Shown here piece by piece: positions 1-7,382 of a DNA stretch of 64,000 nt; the stretch's first letter is position 1; each line of letters starts with the position of its first letter. The notes beneath the pieces were generated by a model. That model saw only the letters and a program-made list of their open reading frames with translations. It had not been told where the DNA came from and made no database searches. The stretch lies in the NCBI RefSeq assembly GCF_014898075.1, contig NZ_CP062976.1, positions 1,302,001 through 1,366,000 on the forward strand. Reading direction: 5' to 3'. Source of the stretch: Neisseria yangbaofengii (GTDB lineage: Bacteria > Pseudomonadota > Gammaproteobacteria > Burkholderiales > Neisseriaceae). Both the position numbers and the translations under genes were made by a program.

Positions 1-1483
1 GGCCATGGCTAACGGCATGTTCATGCAGCTGCCGGTGGCAGAAATCGAGTTTTTCGACAAAAACCCGCGCCGCCAACATGATGAGGCCAGCTACGCTGCC
101 ATCAAAGAATCCATCCGTGCCACCGGTATCCAACAGCCTGTGCATGTGACCCAGCGTCCGGGAGAAAACCATTATGTTCTGGCTCAAGGGGGCAATACAC
201 GTTTGAAAATCATGCGGGAACTGTATCAGGAAACAGAAGAAAGCCGTTTCCGAAACATTCCCTGTTTCTACGTGGCCTATACAAACGAAACCGATCTTCA
301 GATCGCCCATTTAATCGAAAATGAGCAGCGTGCAGAGATGTGCTTTTGGGATAAGGCCTGTGCTTATGCGGAAGTCCGCGATATTTTTCAGGATGAGAGC
401 GACAAACGCCTTTCCCTGCGCGAATTGGAGGTGATGTTTGGTGCGGCCGGTTTGATTGTCTCATACCAAGCGTTAAGCCTGTTCTTCTTTGCCTCAGATT
501 CTTTACAGGAACTGGGTCGTTATGCCTATGAACTGTCAAATCCGAAGGTATCAGAAATCAAAAAATTGCATACAGCCATGGCAGCTGCAGCCAAAAAAGC
601 CGGTGAGGCCGACGGCTTCCTCGCAACATGGTCGGATATTCTGGAACAGTGGCACGAACAATTCACAGCGGACACTTTGGATGTGACCGCCCTGCTCGAT
701 TTTGTCAGCGGCCGCTTTGAAGCAGTATATGGCACAGCCGCCTTTATTGATGAAGATAAAACTGACTCAATTGACATCCAATATTCGGAATCTGATTCAA
801 ACTCCTTAGAAAATTATCCATCTTCTGCAAAATTAAACGCTGAAGAAACCGGTGCAGTGCAGCACCAAGCTGCACCTGCCGCCACAGGCGGCACACCTGT
901 GTCCAACAAAACTGTGCCAGTGTCTTTCACGCCGACAGGCGCGGCGCGGCCGGAGGTCGACCCTCCGGCTGGGACGGCTCATACGGCGGAAGCTGGAACA
1001 GCCGGACAAATCACCAAAAACCTGCATACCGCAGTCAAAAAATGGCTGAACCGTGTCGGCCTGGGCGAATGTTTTAAAAGCAATCCCGCTTTCCCGCTTG
1101 GCTTCTACATCGAATATCCGGACTTTTCAGCGATTGCCAACAACCCTGATGTAATTTCCCCTTTCATTGTCGATAACCTGCATGCCGAGGCCGGTAATGT
1201 GTTTACCTATTTGTGGAAGCTGTGCGGGTTGGATGAGCTGATGCTCAATATTGATGATGCGGACAATCCTATTCTGGCACTCCCTGAAGATTCTAAGGTC
1301 CGTATCGCCTATCACGATCCGGACAAATGGGATGAGTTTCTGAATTTCGGGATTGGCGAACGCCCTGCTTTGATTAACTGTGTCTTGGGCTGGCAAACCC
1401 GTGCGGATCATCCCTTCTGCGCTGTTTTGGACGAAATCCACCTGCTTGTGCGGCAAATCAACGGGGGGCGGCATGATGGCTAA
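1..1483 (+). CDS. parB: ParB-family partition protein of an integrative element (5' end outside window)
   Basis: A ParB/Srx N-terminal fold is seen: a KNPRR motif near residue 20 of the visible protein, then a stretch with GGNTR and IENEQRAEM, matching the ParB nuclease-like domain and the following helix-turn-helix region. Residues about 250-350 are low in complexity (Ala/Thr/Pro-rich linker), followed by a conserved C-terminal domain. ParB proteins of PFGI-1-class elements bind centromere-like sites and work with ParA. The first ATG in the window is at base 5, but the frame is open to the window edge and family members usually have more residues before the NPRR motif, so the true start is probably upstream. 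The stop overlaps the start of the next gene, which indicates one operon. The cognate parA is not in the window on this side; a parA remnant lies at 53,980. Confidence 0.85.
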   Translation, partial: AMANGMFMQLPVAEIEFFDKNPRRQHDEASYAAIKESIRATGIQQPVHVTQRPGENHYVLAQGGNTRLKIMRELYQETEESRFRNIPCFYVAYTNETDLQIAHLIENEQRAEMCFWDKACAYAEVRDIFQDESDKRLSLRELEVMFGAAGLIVSYQALSLFFFASDSLQELGRYAYELSNPKVSEIKKLHTAMAAAAKKAGEADGFLATWSDILEQWHEQFTADTLDVTALLDFVSGRFEAVYGTAAFIDEDKTDSIDIQYSESDSNSLENYPSSAKLNAEETGAVQHQAAPAATGGTPVSNKTVPVSFTPTGAARPEVDPPAGTAHTAEAGTAGQITKNLHTAVKKWLNRVGLGECFKSNPAFPLGFYIEYPDFSAIANNPDVISPFIVDNLHAEAGNVFTYLWKLCGLDELMLNIDDADNPILALPEDSKVRIAYHDPDKWDEFLNFGIGERPALINCVLGWQTRADHPFCAVLDEIHLLVRQINGGRHDG

Positions 1484-2078
1484 GAACAAATCTTTGGTCT
1501 ACCGCATGGCCAGCACCGACAGCCTCCATACTTTCTTGGCTTTGAGTAAGCTGGCCGCAGCGCCGCATTCTAAAAATGAAGCCTCATACAATGCGATTGC
1601 ATTGCGGGAGCATAAACAGACCTTGGCCAAGCTGCGTCAGATGGACACCAAACAACTGGAAAAATTAGCCAAACACTCCATCGGTGTCGTGAGCTACCTG
1701 ATTGATCTGGACTGTCTGCAGGACAATCTGAACGTATTTGAAAAGAATGTTCAGCAGTATGAAGAAGAGCTTCAACGTGTCCGTTGGCTTGTAACCCGTA
1801 AAGCCAGCAACCAGATGATTATTGATTTGTGCCCTTTGGTCAGTTTCGATGAAATCAAAAAGGTTCGTCTTGAATTGGGGATGCCCGTATCCCGAGGCCG
1901 TCTAAAAATGCCCGATACGAATACTAGACTTCAGATTTTGAAGGCATGGCAAAAAAATCAGTCAGAAAAAAACCTGTATCTGCGCTACCAAAACTTGTCT
2001 GCCGAATTTCTGAATTTGGATTTGGGTCAGCTGTATACAGTTATTACAGACGATAAGTATTTTGGAGGTGAAGCATGA
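1473..2078 (+). CDS. DUF2857-like integrative-element protein
   Basis: A 201-residue protein. The reading frame is open further upstream, but the ATG at 1473 (a second ATG follows at 1476) sits behind a G-rich stretch and overlaps the parB stop by a few bases, which suits translational coupling. The middle and C-terminus (a helical segment, then ELGMPVSRGR and an IL.AW pattern) resemble the DUF2857 proteins found between parB and the replication genes of PFGI-1-class elements. No catalytic motif is visible. The function of the family is unknown; the context suggests replication or maintenance. The next gene overlaps it by ATGA. Confidence 0.65.
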   Translation: MMAKNKSLVYRMASTDSLHTFLALSKLAAAPHSKNEASYNAIALREHKQTLAKLRQMDTKQLEKLAKHSIGVVSYLIDLDCLQDNLNVFEKNVQQYEEELQRVRWLVTRKASNQMIIDLCPLVSFDEIKKVRLELGMPVSRGRLKMPDTNTRLQILKAWQKNQSEKNLYLRYQNLSAEFLNLDLGQLYTVITDDKYFGGEA

Positions 2079-2812
2079 ATACCGACATCAAAGCATCTTT
2101 GTTTGTACCCGGCTTCCCTGTTCCCGGCCATTGTGAGCATACACTGAAGGGGCTGGCCGCCCTGTGGGAAGAGCCGGCGACCTATGTCAAACAGTTTGCA
2201 GAAGCCATGCAGTCTGTGACGCAGGGCTACTTTTTGAGCTATTTCACCGAAAAATGCATGCCCGGCGAATGGATTTCCCTCAATAACGACATCGTATTCG
2301 ATGAGGCAGGATTGACCCCTAAGCAGTGGCGCAATATCCGCCAGCAGCTGATGGCCAAAGGCCTGCTGCTGAACAGGCGAACCGTCTTTCCGACGGATTC
2401 CCTGTTCACGCTGGACGACCTGCTGCTGGAGCGTACCATCCGTGAACACAGCACACGGGACATGACGGCGATCGGGGGGCCGCCGGTATCCATCAACAAA
2501 CTGCACCTCAAAACGCTGGCCGGTTTGGGCTTGTCGTTCAAGTCGGTTCTGTATTTGTCATTTTTGCAGAATGAAACCGGATATGTCGCCTTCCAAGACC
2601 GTGGCGAATGGTCGCCGTGGACTTGCATGGCTGAAGGCCATGTGACGGAAATGACAGTTTTATCCCGGCGCGAACAGGAAACCGCCATTGCTGAGCTGGG
2701 CAAAGTCGGTTTGCTCGAAATCAAGCTGGAAGGCATGCCTGCAACCAGAAGCGGCCGGTACAGTCTGAAGATGCTCGGTACTTTAACCGCACAATATTTG
2801 AACAGGACGTAA
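2075..2812 (+). CDS. Unknown element protein, possible winged-helix replication factor
   Basis: A 245-residue soluble protein whose ATG overlaps the preceding stop by four bases and whose stop overlaps the next ATG by one base. It is therefore in the same operon as parB. Residues about 70-115 (GLTPKQWRNIRQQLMAKGLL) read like a winged-helix segment as found in plasmid and phage replication proteins, and a similar pattern recurs near residues 190-230 (SRREQETAIAELGKVGLLEIK). I do not recognise a named family. The position between DUF2857 and the large initiator-like gene suggests a role in element replication, which is inference. Confidence 0.6.
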   Translation: MNTDIKASLFVPGFPVPGHCEHTLKGLAALWEEPATYVKQFAEAMQSVTQGYFLSYFTEKCMPGEWISLNNDIVFDEAGLTPKQWRNIRQQLMAKGLLLNRRTVFPTDSLFTLDDLLLERTIREHSTRDMTAIGGPPVSINKLHLKTLAGLGLSFKSVLYLSFLQNETGYVAFQDRGEWSPWTCMAEGHVTEMTVLSRREQETAIAELGKVGLLEIKLEGMPATRSGRYSLKMLGTLTAQYLNRT

Positions 2813-4338
2813 TGATGGCCACACTGACCTTGCCCCCGCCGTCCCTGTTTAATGCGGAGCTCTCCCAGTGCTGGGAAGCCCTTCAGGGCGGCCGCACAAT
2901 CGCGGTATACCGGTGTCTGATTGAGATTACAGGCTCTCTTAAGGCTGCCGCCATGCTGTCTCAGTTGCTGTATTGGACACGCGTCAGCAAGGAGGTTGCG
3001 CAACGTGACGGCTGGATTTACAAATCCATCTCACAAATGCAGGAGGAAACCGGCCTGACACCGCGAGAACAGGATACCTGTAAAGATAAACTGAAAAAGC
3101 TCAATCTGATTCAAACACGCCGAAAAGGTGTGGGTGCGCCTTTGGCGCTCAAGGTCAATTTGGATGAGCTGTCCGCTGCCGTCTGTATGAATGGAGGCAA
3201 TAGTGGCAATGTCGGACTGACCTTGGATGAACTGCAAAACAGAAGCTCTTTGTTTTACCGCCGCTATTTCAGTAAGCGTATTGCTTATCACCGTGACTTG
3301 GTCACACTGACCGGTTGCATCCATGCGGCAGTGATGTTGACCTGTGCTTTGCAGGATGCTGTCAACCAGTTGAACACCCACAAGCATCATGCCTTTTCGT
3401 CGCTGACGGCTGCTGAATGGCAGGAGCGGATTGTGTTGTCCGATAAATCACAGCGCACCGCACGTAACCGGCTTAAGGATTTGAAATTCATTTTTGAAAA
3501 ACATTTTCTGGCCAGCCGCCGGATTTTTACCTTGGTAAATGGCCGTGCCATTTTGGAAACCATACGAAATCTGTTGAATGCACCTGTACAGGAAAGTCGT
3601 AGCAAATTGTCCGAAAAGGCCGAATTTCGCAGATTGGCGGAAAGGGCCAAAAAAGATTGGCGGAAAGGGCCAAATATGGATGAGCAAGGCTTTCAAGCCG
3701 ATTTGCCCGAGAATATTCCCCACTCTGAAAATATGACATTCAGAATCGACAAAAGGGAGGATTCAGAATCGACAAATGGTGAAATTAAGAAACCACAAAA
3801 CAGGAAATTCATTTCCGACAAATGGGCAGTTTCAGAATCGACAAATGGGCAGATTGTTATATATTTAAATTACAAAGGTGTTTTTAACTACAACTACAAA
3901 ACCGTGTTACCCAACAAGACAGTAAAGCCTGATGAAAAAGTTGTGGTTGTTGATTCTTCGGATTTGATTTACCCGAAAACATTCAATGCAACCATGAAAG
4001 CTCAGGCTACGCAGCTGTTTAGCCGTTTCTGTCCGAATATCGACCATCAGCAAATGCAGGAAATCCTGGATGAGATTGCAGGCCAGAAACAGGTCAACAG
4101 CCCTTTGGGGCTTTTGATGACATTCTGCAGACTGGCAGGACAAGGCGAGTTCACCGCCATGGTGGCGCACAAAGTCCGAGAAGCCCGTATAGCCATGGCC
4201 AGAAACCGGGAGCAGCAGGAAAAAGCGGCATTGGCTAAATCAGTATCCGGTAACTCTGAGAAAAACCAGATGTCTGTAGAGGAACTGCGCGCCAGCACCC
4301 TGGCTGCGGTCAAAAAAAGAAAGCCATATTCTAAATAA
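2812..4338 (+). CDS. Putative replication initiator (pathogenicity-island replication protein type)
   Basis: A 508-residue protein starting with ATG ATG and overlapping the previous stop by one base. The N-terminal 130 residues contain a winged-helix-like block (YRCLIEITGSLKAAAMLSQL, then TGLTPREQDTCKDKLKKLNLI), typical of replication-initiation and phage replisome-organiser proteins. A second similar block lies at about 160-240 (AVMLTCALQDAV, then SQRTARNRLKDLKF). Residues about 270-370 are a low-complexity charged linker. This linker is encoded by repeats in the DNA that change reading frame from copy to copy (see the iteron features), so the DNA rather than the protein appears to be under selection. 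An AT-rich stretch follows directly. The arrangement resembles phage lambda O, which carries its own origin. The family label (STY4528-like) is a guess from gene order; the replication role is inference. Confidence 0.6.
   Translation: MMATLTLPPPSLFNAELSQCWEALQGGRTIAVYRCLIEITGSLKAAAMLSQLLYWTRVSKEVAQRDGWIYKSISQMQEETGLTPREQDTCKDKLKKLNLIQTRRKGVGAPLALKVNLDELSAAVCMNGGNSGNVGLTLDELQNRSSLFYRRYFSKRIAYHRDLVTLTGCIHAAVMLTCALQDAVNQLNTHKHHAFSSLTAAEWQERIVLSDKSQRTARNRLKDLKFIFEKHFLASRRIFTLVNGRAILETIRNLLNAPVQESRSKLSEKAEFRRLAERAKKDWRKGPNMDEQGFQADLPENIPHSENMTFRIDKREDSESTNGEIKKPQNRKFISDKWAVSESTNGQIVIYLNYKGVFNYNYKTVLPNKTVKPDEKVVVVDSSDLIYPKTFNATMKAQATQLFSRFCPNIDHQQMQEILDEIAGQKQVNSPLGLLMTFCRLAGQGEFTAMVAHKVREARIAMARNREQQEKAALAKSVSGNSEKNQMSVEELRASTLAAVKKRKPYSK
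3604..3674 (+). repeat. Repeat set A: 21-bp repeats inside the initiator gene
   Basis: Two perfect 21-bp copies start at 3631 and 3654 (23-bp period), each containing GATTGGCGGAAAGGGCC. A degenerate third copy (about 16 of 21 matches) starts at 3604. Because 23 is not a multiple of three, the two perfect copies are read in different frames (LAERAK and DWRKGP), so the similarity is at DNA level. They may be binding sites for the encoded protein. Confidence 0.75.
3738..3849 (+). repeat. Repeat set B: five iteron-like 20-bp units, 23-bp period
   Basis: Copies begin at 3738, 3761, 3784, 3807 and 3830, exactly 23 bp apart. The core is ATTCAGAATCGACAAATGGG. Copies 1, 2 and 5 are nearly identical, copy 4 matches at about 16 of 20 bases and copy 3 at about 14 of 20. 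They are read in different protein frames (FRIDKR, then SESTNG). A spacing near two helical turns is typical of iterons bound by replication initiators. Confidence 0.75.
3850..3900 (+). other. AT-rich stretch after the iterons, candidate DNA-unwinding element
   Basis: Directly downstream of the last iteron the sequence becomes strongly AT-rich (for example TTATATATTTAAATTAC). It encodes a run rich in Tyr, Asn and Lys inside the initiator gene. Iterons followed by an AT-rich tract is the standard layout of an initiator-dependent origin. Unwinding function is inference. Confidence 0.5.
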
Positions 4339-4357
4339 ACGTAATTTCAGACGGCCT

Positions 4358-4482
4358 GAAAACTGTAACGGGGGGTTACAGCTGTTAAGGGGCTTAACAG
4401 CCTCCGCGCGGCCCGGTTCTGTCAAGAGTCTTGACAGCGGTTAAGAAGCCACCGGCTGTCAAGAGTCTTGACAGGGTGTCTG
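4358..4482. repeat. 125-bp palindrome array, left arm of a long inverted repeat
   Basis: The 125 bases are the reverse complement of 6480-6604 with one mismatch. The arm holds four 19-bp palindromes, all beginning CTGT and ending ACAG: 4363-4381 (CTGTAAC-N5-GTTACAG), 4382-4400 (CTGTTAAG-N3-CTTAACAG), 4419-4437 and 4456-4474 (both CTGTCAAGA-N-TCTTGACAG). It lies between the initiator-like gene and the PFL_4669-type gene. Candidate roles are binding sites for a regulator, a ParB-type centromere, or ends of an invertible segment. Confidence 0.85.
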
Positions 4483-4641
4483 AGCAGATACTGCCGTTGT
4501 TCTCGGATTTTCTCCAGTTCTTCGGACATTTTTGTTCCTTTCGTGGTTGGTTAAAGGTGTGGGAACCGTAACTATACCACGGGTGCTTCCGGCAGCATTA
4601 AAGCCGGTGGCCGCCGGGAAAATCCGGACCCTATAACCACA

Positions 4642-4664
4642 GGTTGTCACAGCTTGTGACAACC
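4642..4664. promoter_or_regulatory. Palindromic operator candidate
   Basis: A perfect inverted repeat, GGTTGTCACA-N3-TGTGACAACC, lies about 40 bp before the start codon of the next gene. The position and symmetry suit a repressor site. The remainder of 4483-4701 holds no gene that I can support. Confidence 0.5.
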
Positions 4665-4701
4665 CCTACTATTCAAAAAACGTAACAGATTGGAAGAGCA
4701 T

Positions 4702-5748
4702 ATGGAATTAAAACAACAGCACGTCATCAAACCCGGGAGTATCCATGTCCATCAGGAGTTTCATCTGAAGGTCGGCAACAAAAACTCCCCGTTCAGCAAT
4801 GGTTACGATATGCCGCGTGCAGCGGAATCGCTTGGCAACAAAGTGTTTGAGGCGGTCTCGGAAGAAGACCCTCAGTTTGCCGAGTGGGAGGTGTTCAAGG
4901 CTCATGAACTGCTCCTGAAGAACTACCTAGGCAAAAACAATAAGTACAAAGGTAATCTGCTTTGGGGGACTTACGAGATTCTGCCGTCTGAAAACGACCG
5001 CTTTAGAAAAATCAGAAATCTGACCTCCTCAGGCAGTGACAAATTTCTGCTGCATACCAAGCAAGGGGTTCGGATGTGGGAGGGGAACAATAACCGTCGA
5101 AACGGGGCACGCTGGCCGGGTATCAAATACGGACTCAGTCTGAGCGGGGAACTGTTCAGTGCGGCTATGACAGACAACCCGTATGCCCAATACCACCTTT
5201 GCAGCCTTGAAGAGCAGATACAGGAAATCAATGCCTATCTTCATGATGCCCAAAATGAGGTAGACAAACAGATTCAGGAGCTGGCCGCCAGCGGTTTGAG
5301 CATTTCGATTGTCCGCAATGATGACCCGGTGGAAGTGAGTTTGATGAATACCAGGGGATACAGCTTTAAACTGGTTAAAATGCTGATGGACTACGACCAG
5401 TTTGTCTGTTCGGTAAAAACCCTGACTACTAAGGGCATGATGTCGAATAAACAAGGGAATGACATACTTTATAATGGCAGTCGGTTAATGAGACGCACTT
5501 TGAATTACCTGTATACGGTAGTCATGGAAATCCGATCGATTCGTAATATCCGAAGAGACAGTCTGTTTGATGATGCCACTCGTGCGAAGCTGAAACTGGC
5601 AACAGAACAAGGAGCATTGCCCCATTTGCCAATGAGTCTGTGGATGTATGAAAAACAGCCGTCACTGGTATATATCCAGAAAAAAATGAAGTCGGATGAA
5701 TTACAGAAGCTGGCGGCACTGTTGGAGGAAGAAGGACTTGCCGAGTAA
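4702..5748 (+). CDS. PFL_4669 (TIGR03761)-family integrating conjugative element protein
   Basis: A 348-residue protein. A TTG at 4690 is in frame, but the ATG at 4702 is better placed behind GGAAGAG. From about residue 150 the sequence follows the TIGR03761 pattern: an ALSL-like block (YGLSLSGELF), NPYAQY, a long helical region with EEQIQEI, GYSFKLVKMLMDYD, then LMRRTLNYLY and a C-terminal GALPHLPMSL block. Family members sit next to SSB and TopB in PFGI-1-class elements; their biochemical role is unknown. The gene and its downstream neighbour are bracketed by the 125-bp inverted repeats, which sets them apart from the rest of the operon. Confidence 0.75.
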   Translation: MELKQQHVIKPGSIHVHQEFHLKVGNKNSPFSNGYDMPRAAESLGNKVFEAVSEEDPQFAEWEVFKAHELLLKNYLGKNNKYKGNLLWGTYEILPSENDRFRKIRNLTSSGSDKFLLHTKQGVRMWEGNNNRRNGARWPGIKYGLSLSGELFSAAMTDNPYAQYHLCSLEEQIQEINAYLHDAQNEVDKQIQELAASGLSISIVRNDDPVEVSLMNTRGYSFKLVKMLMDYDQFVCSVKTLTTKGMMSNKQGNDILYNGSRLMRRTLNYLYTVVMEIRSIRNIRRDSLFDDATRAKLKLATEQGALPHLPMSLWMYEKQPSLVYIQKKMKSDELQKLAALLEEEGLAE

Positions 5749-5820
5749 TATCAATGGGCTGTAACCTATTAGGATGCAGCCCATTATGTTTGATCGGATA
5801 GAACTTTGAGTGGAACAGAA

Positions 5821-6390
5821 ATGTCAGATGGCAAGAGAAAACATACCGAAACCGGGCGCAGAAAAACTCAACTTGATTTATGTTACTGCAAAAGCCTTTT
5901 AAGGGTAAGGGGGATAACCGAACTGGAAGCCAGGATAGAGGAAAAACTGAACGAGCTGTCAAACCTTGTGACAGAGGCTAAAGGATATTATCGGGAATGT
6001 ATGCGCTATCGGTTTGTAATGCGGATAATGTACCAGCAGTCACCCATCAGTTACAAAGGGATGCCGAAGCTGAATACCGATACGCTGCATATCCCGATTA
6101 TGAATTTCACCAGTACGCAATATGAGGGAAGAGCGGTTATCAAAAGACAAGTCGTATTCTCTTGGGAAGGTGTCAGCGATGCACTTGATAAAGCAAATGC
6201 CTCTTTAGATGAGCGCTTACTCCATATGCGCGTCTATTATGCGTTTAAAGACTTTTACTGCCGAAGCAGAGGAATTGCTCAGGAGTTAAGCTCGCTATAC
6301 AATTCAAAAGCCTATTTTGAGAAGATGATTGAATATGAAAGAATGGCTTTGCATAATCTGCCGAAATTCATGACCGAGAAAGTCGAGTAA
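5821..6390 (+). CDS. DUF3158-like integrative-element protein
   Basis: A 189-residue, largely helical, basic protein. A TTG lies 15 bases upstream in frame, but ATG 5821 follows a weak GAGTGGAAC ribosome site. It follows the PFL_4669-type gene after 72 bp and lies just before ssb and topB, where DUF3158 proteins normally occur. The pattern of an N-terminal helix pair, a central RAVIKRQVVFSWE strand block and C-terminal helices is compatible with that family. The call rests more on gene order than on sequence. A strong terminator follows. Confidence 0.55.
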   Translation: MSDGKRKHTETGRRKTQLDLCYCKSLLRVRGITELEARIEEKLNELSNLVTEAKGYYRECMRYRFVMRIMYQQSPISYKGMPKLNTDTLHIPIMNFTSTQYEGRAVIKRQVVFSWEGVSDALDKANASLDERLLHMRVYYAFKDFYCRSRGIAQELSSLYNSKAYFEKMIEYERMALHNLPKFMTEKVE

Positions 6391-6412
6391 CTCTGATAGA
6401 TATAGATGGAGA

Positions 6413-6444
6413 AAGGTTGTAACCTACGGTTACAACCTTTTTTG
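6413..6444 (+). terminator. Intrinsic terminator after the DUF3158-like gene
   Basis: A perfect 12-bp stem (AAGGTTGTAACC paired with GGTTACAACCTT, 3-base loop) is followed by a T-run. The loop-stem sequence is also similar to the operator-like palindrome at 4642. Confidence 0.85.
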
Positions 6445-6450
6445 TTGGCA

Positions 6451-6478
6451 GGCGCGGCCGTCTGAAAATCATGGCCAT
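6451..6478 (+). repeat. 28-bp direct repeat, copy 1 (contains a DUS)
   Basis: Identical to 6613-6640 and starting with GGCGCGGCCGTCTGAA. The two copies flank the right palindrome array with a 162-bp period. Confidence 0.8.
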
Positions 6479-6479
6479 G

Positions 6480-6604
6480 CAGACACCCTGTCAAGACTCT
6501 TGACAGCCGGTGGCTTCTTAACCGCTGTCAAGACTCTTGACAGAACCGGGCCGCGCGGAGGCTGTTAAGCCCCTTAACAGCTGTAACCACCCGTTACAGT
6601 TTTC
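6480..6604. repeat. 125-bp palindrome array, right arm of the long inverted repeat
   Basis: Reverse complement of 4358-4482 with one mismatch, in the first palindrome. It carries the same four 19-bp palindromes in reverse order at 6488-6506, 6525-6543, 6562-6580 and 6581-6599. Together with the left arm it encloses two genes in about 2 kb. Confidence 0.85.
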
Positions 6605-6612
6605 CGACCGGC

Positions 6613-6640
6613 GGCGCGGCCGTCTGAAAATCATGGCCAT
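6613..6640 (+). repeat. 28-bp direct repeat, copy 2
   Basis: Second identical copy of the unit at 6451-6478, ending just before the promoter of ssb. Confidence 0.8.
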
Positions 6641-6643
6641 CTC

Positions 6644-6673
6644 TTGACAAGATGTCATGAACCCTGCAATAAT
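6644..6673 (+). promoter_or_regulatory. Probable sigma-70 promoter for ssb-topB
   Basis: A perfect TTGACA at 6644-6649 is followed after 17-18 bp by CAATAA/AATAAT. It drives towards ssb. Confidence 0.6.
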
Positions 6674-6706
6674 ACCCCATCCTTAATCTCATGATGGGGT
6701 ATTTTA
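6672..6706 (+). terminator. Leader hairpin with T-run before ssb, possible attenuator
   Basis: ATACCCCATC pairs perfectly with GATGGGGTAT and is followed by TTTTA, between the promoter and the ssb start. A terminator-like hairpin in this position would reduce transcription of ssb and topB unless it is bypassed. Confidence 0.55.
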
Positions 6707-6755
6707 TCCCTAATTCTTTCTGCCATATTTTCCCTACTTCTTCAGGAGCTAAAAT

Positions 6756-7193
6756 ATGTCAGTTCAACTTTCTGTGCGCGGTAATCTTGGCAAAGATTTT
6801 GACTTGCGCCCCGTATCCAATCCAAACAGCAGTGAACCCAGCATGGTTCTTAATTTCTCTGTTGCCTCTCCAAACCTTAAACGCAATGCAGAAGGCAAAT
6901 GGGAAACGGTATCCACCGAATGGCTTAACTGCGAATATTGGAACCGTGAAGCCGCACACCTGCATAAAATCTTAAAAACCGGTATGCCCGTTTTCCTTGA
7001 GGGTGATGAGCGCTTCGAAAACTATACGAATCGTGATGGCATAGAAGTGCGCGCCCGTGTCCTACGCGTTAAAAATCTGTTCATCGTCCCAAATGAACGT
7101 ATCGAAGGCATTTCCTTGCGCCCTGCCCGTGACCCTGCATCAGGTAAAAATCAAGATTCGGATAATGTGCCGGATGATGATATTCCGATGTAA
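6756..7193 (+). CDS. ssb: Single-stranded DNA-binding protein of the element
   Basis: A 145-residue OB-fold protein starting at an ATG behind AGGAG. The N-terminus has the SSB pattern (LSVRGNLGKDFDLR, then WLNCEYWNREAAHL and VFLEGDERFENY), and the acidic tail ends DDDIPM, close to the DDDIPF tip by which SSB binds its partners. Element-borne SSBs of this type are commonly paired with TopB and may protect incoming single strands in the recipient. The next two genes follow within 2 bp of each preceding stop. Confidence 0.93.
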   Translation: MSVQLSVRGNLGKDFDLRPVSNPNSSEPSMVLNFSVASPNLKRNAEGKWETVSTEWLNCEYWNREAAHLHKILKTGMPVFLEGDERFENYTNRDGIEVRARVLRVKNLFIVPNERIEGISLRPARDPASGKNQDSDNVPDDDIPM

Positions 7194-7195
7194 CC

Positions 7196-7381
7196 ATGGC
7201 CGAGAAAAAGACATCAGCTTGGTACGAGATAACCTGCTGGGTAAAGGCCATTCTGACCGAAGCAAAAGATATTATCTGGACCATTCTGTTATACGGAACT
7301 TTGCTCGCAGGTATCTCTTGGGTTGTTTATACCGTATTTCTTTGGGTGTTTTCTGAATTGAAAAAAAGTATCGGGATTTGA
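7196..7381 (+). CDS. Small single-pass membrane protein between ssb and topB
   Basis: A 61-residue protein starting 2 bp after the ssb stop and ending 1 bp before topB, so it is clearly within the operon. Residues about 28-50 (ILLYGTLLAGISWVVYTVFLW) form one membrane-spanning segment, preceded by a polar N-terminus. I do not recognise the family. Confidence 0.65.
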   Translation: MAEKKTSAWYEITCWVKAILTEAKDIIWTILLYGTLLAGISWVVYTVFLWVFSELKKSIGI

Positions 7382-7382
7382 G

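Noticed and set aside
4240-4662. Short minus-strand ORFs across the palindrome array
   Set aside because: No ribosome sites; composition dictated by the palindromes.
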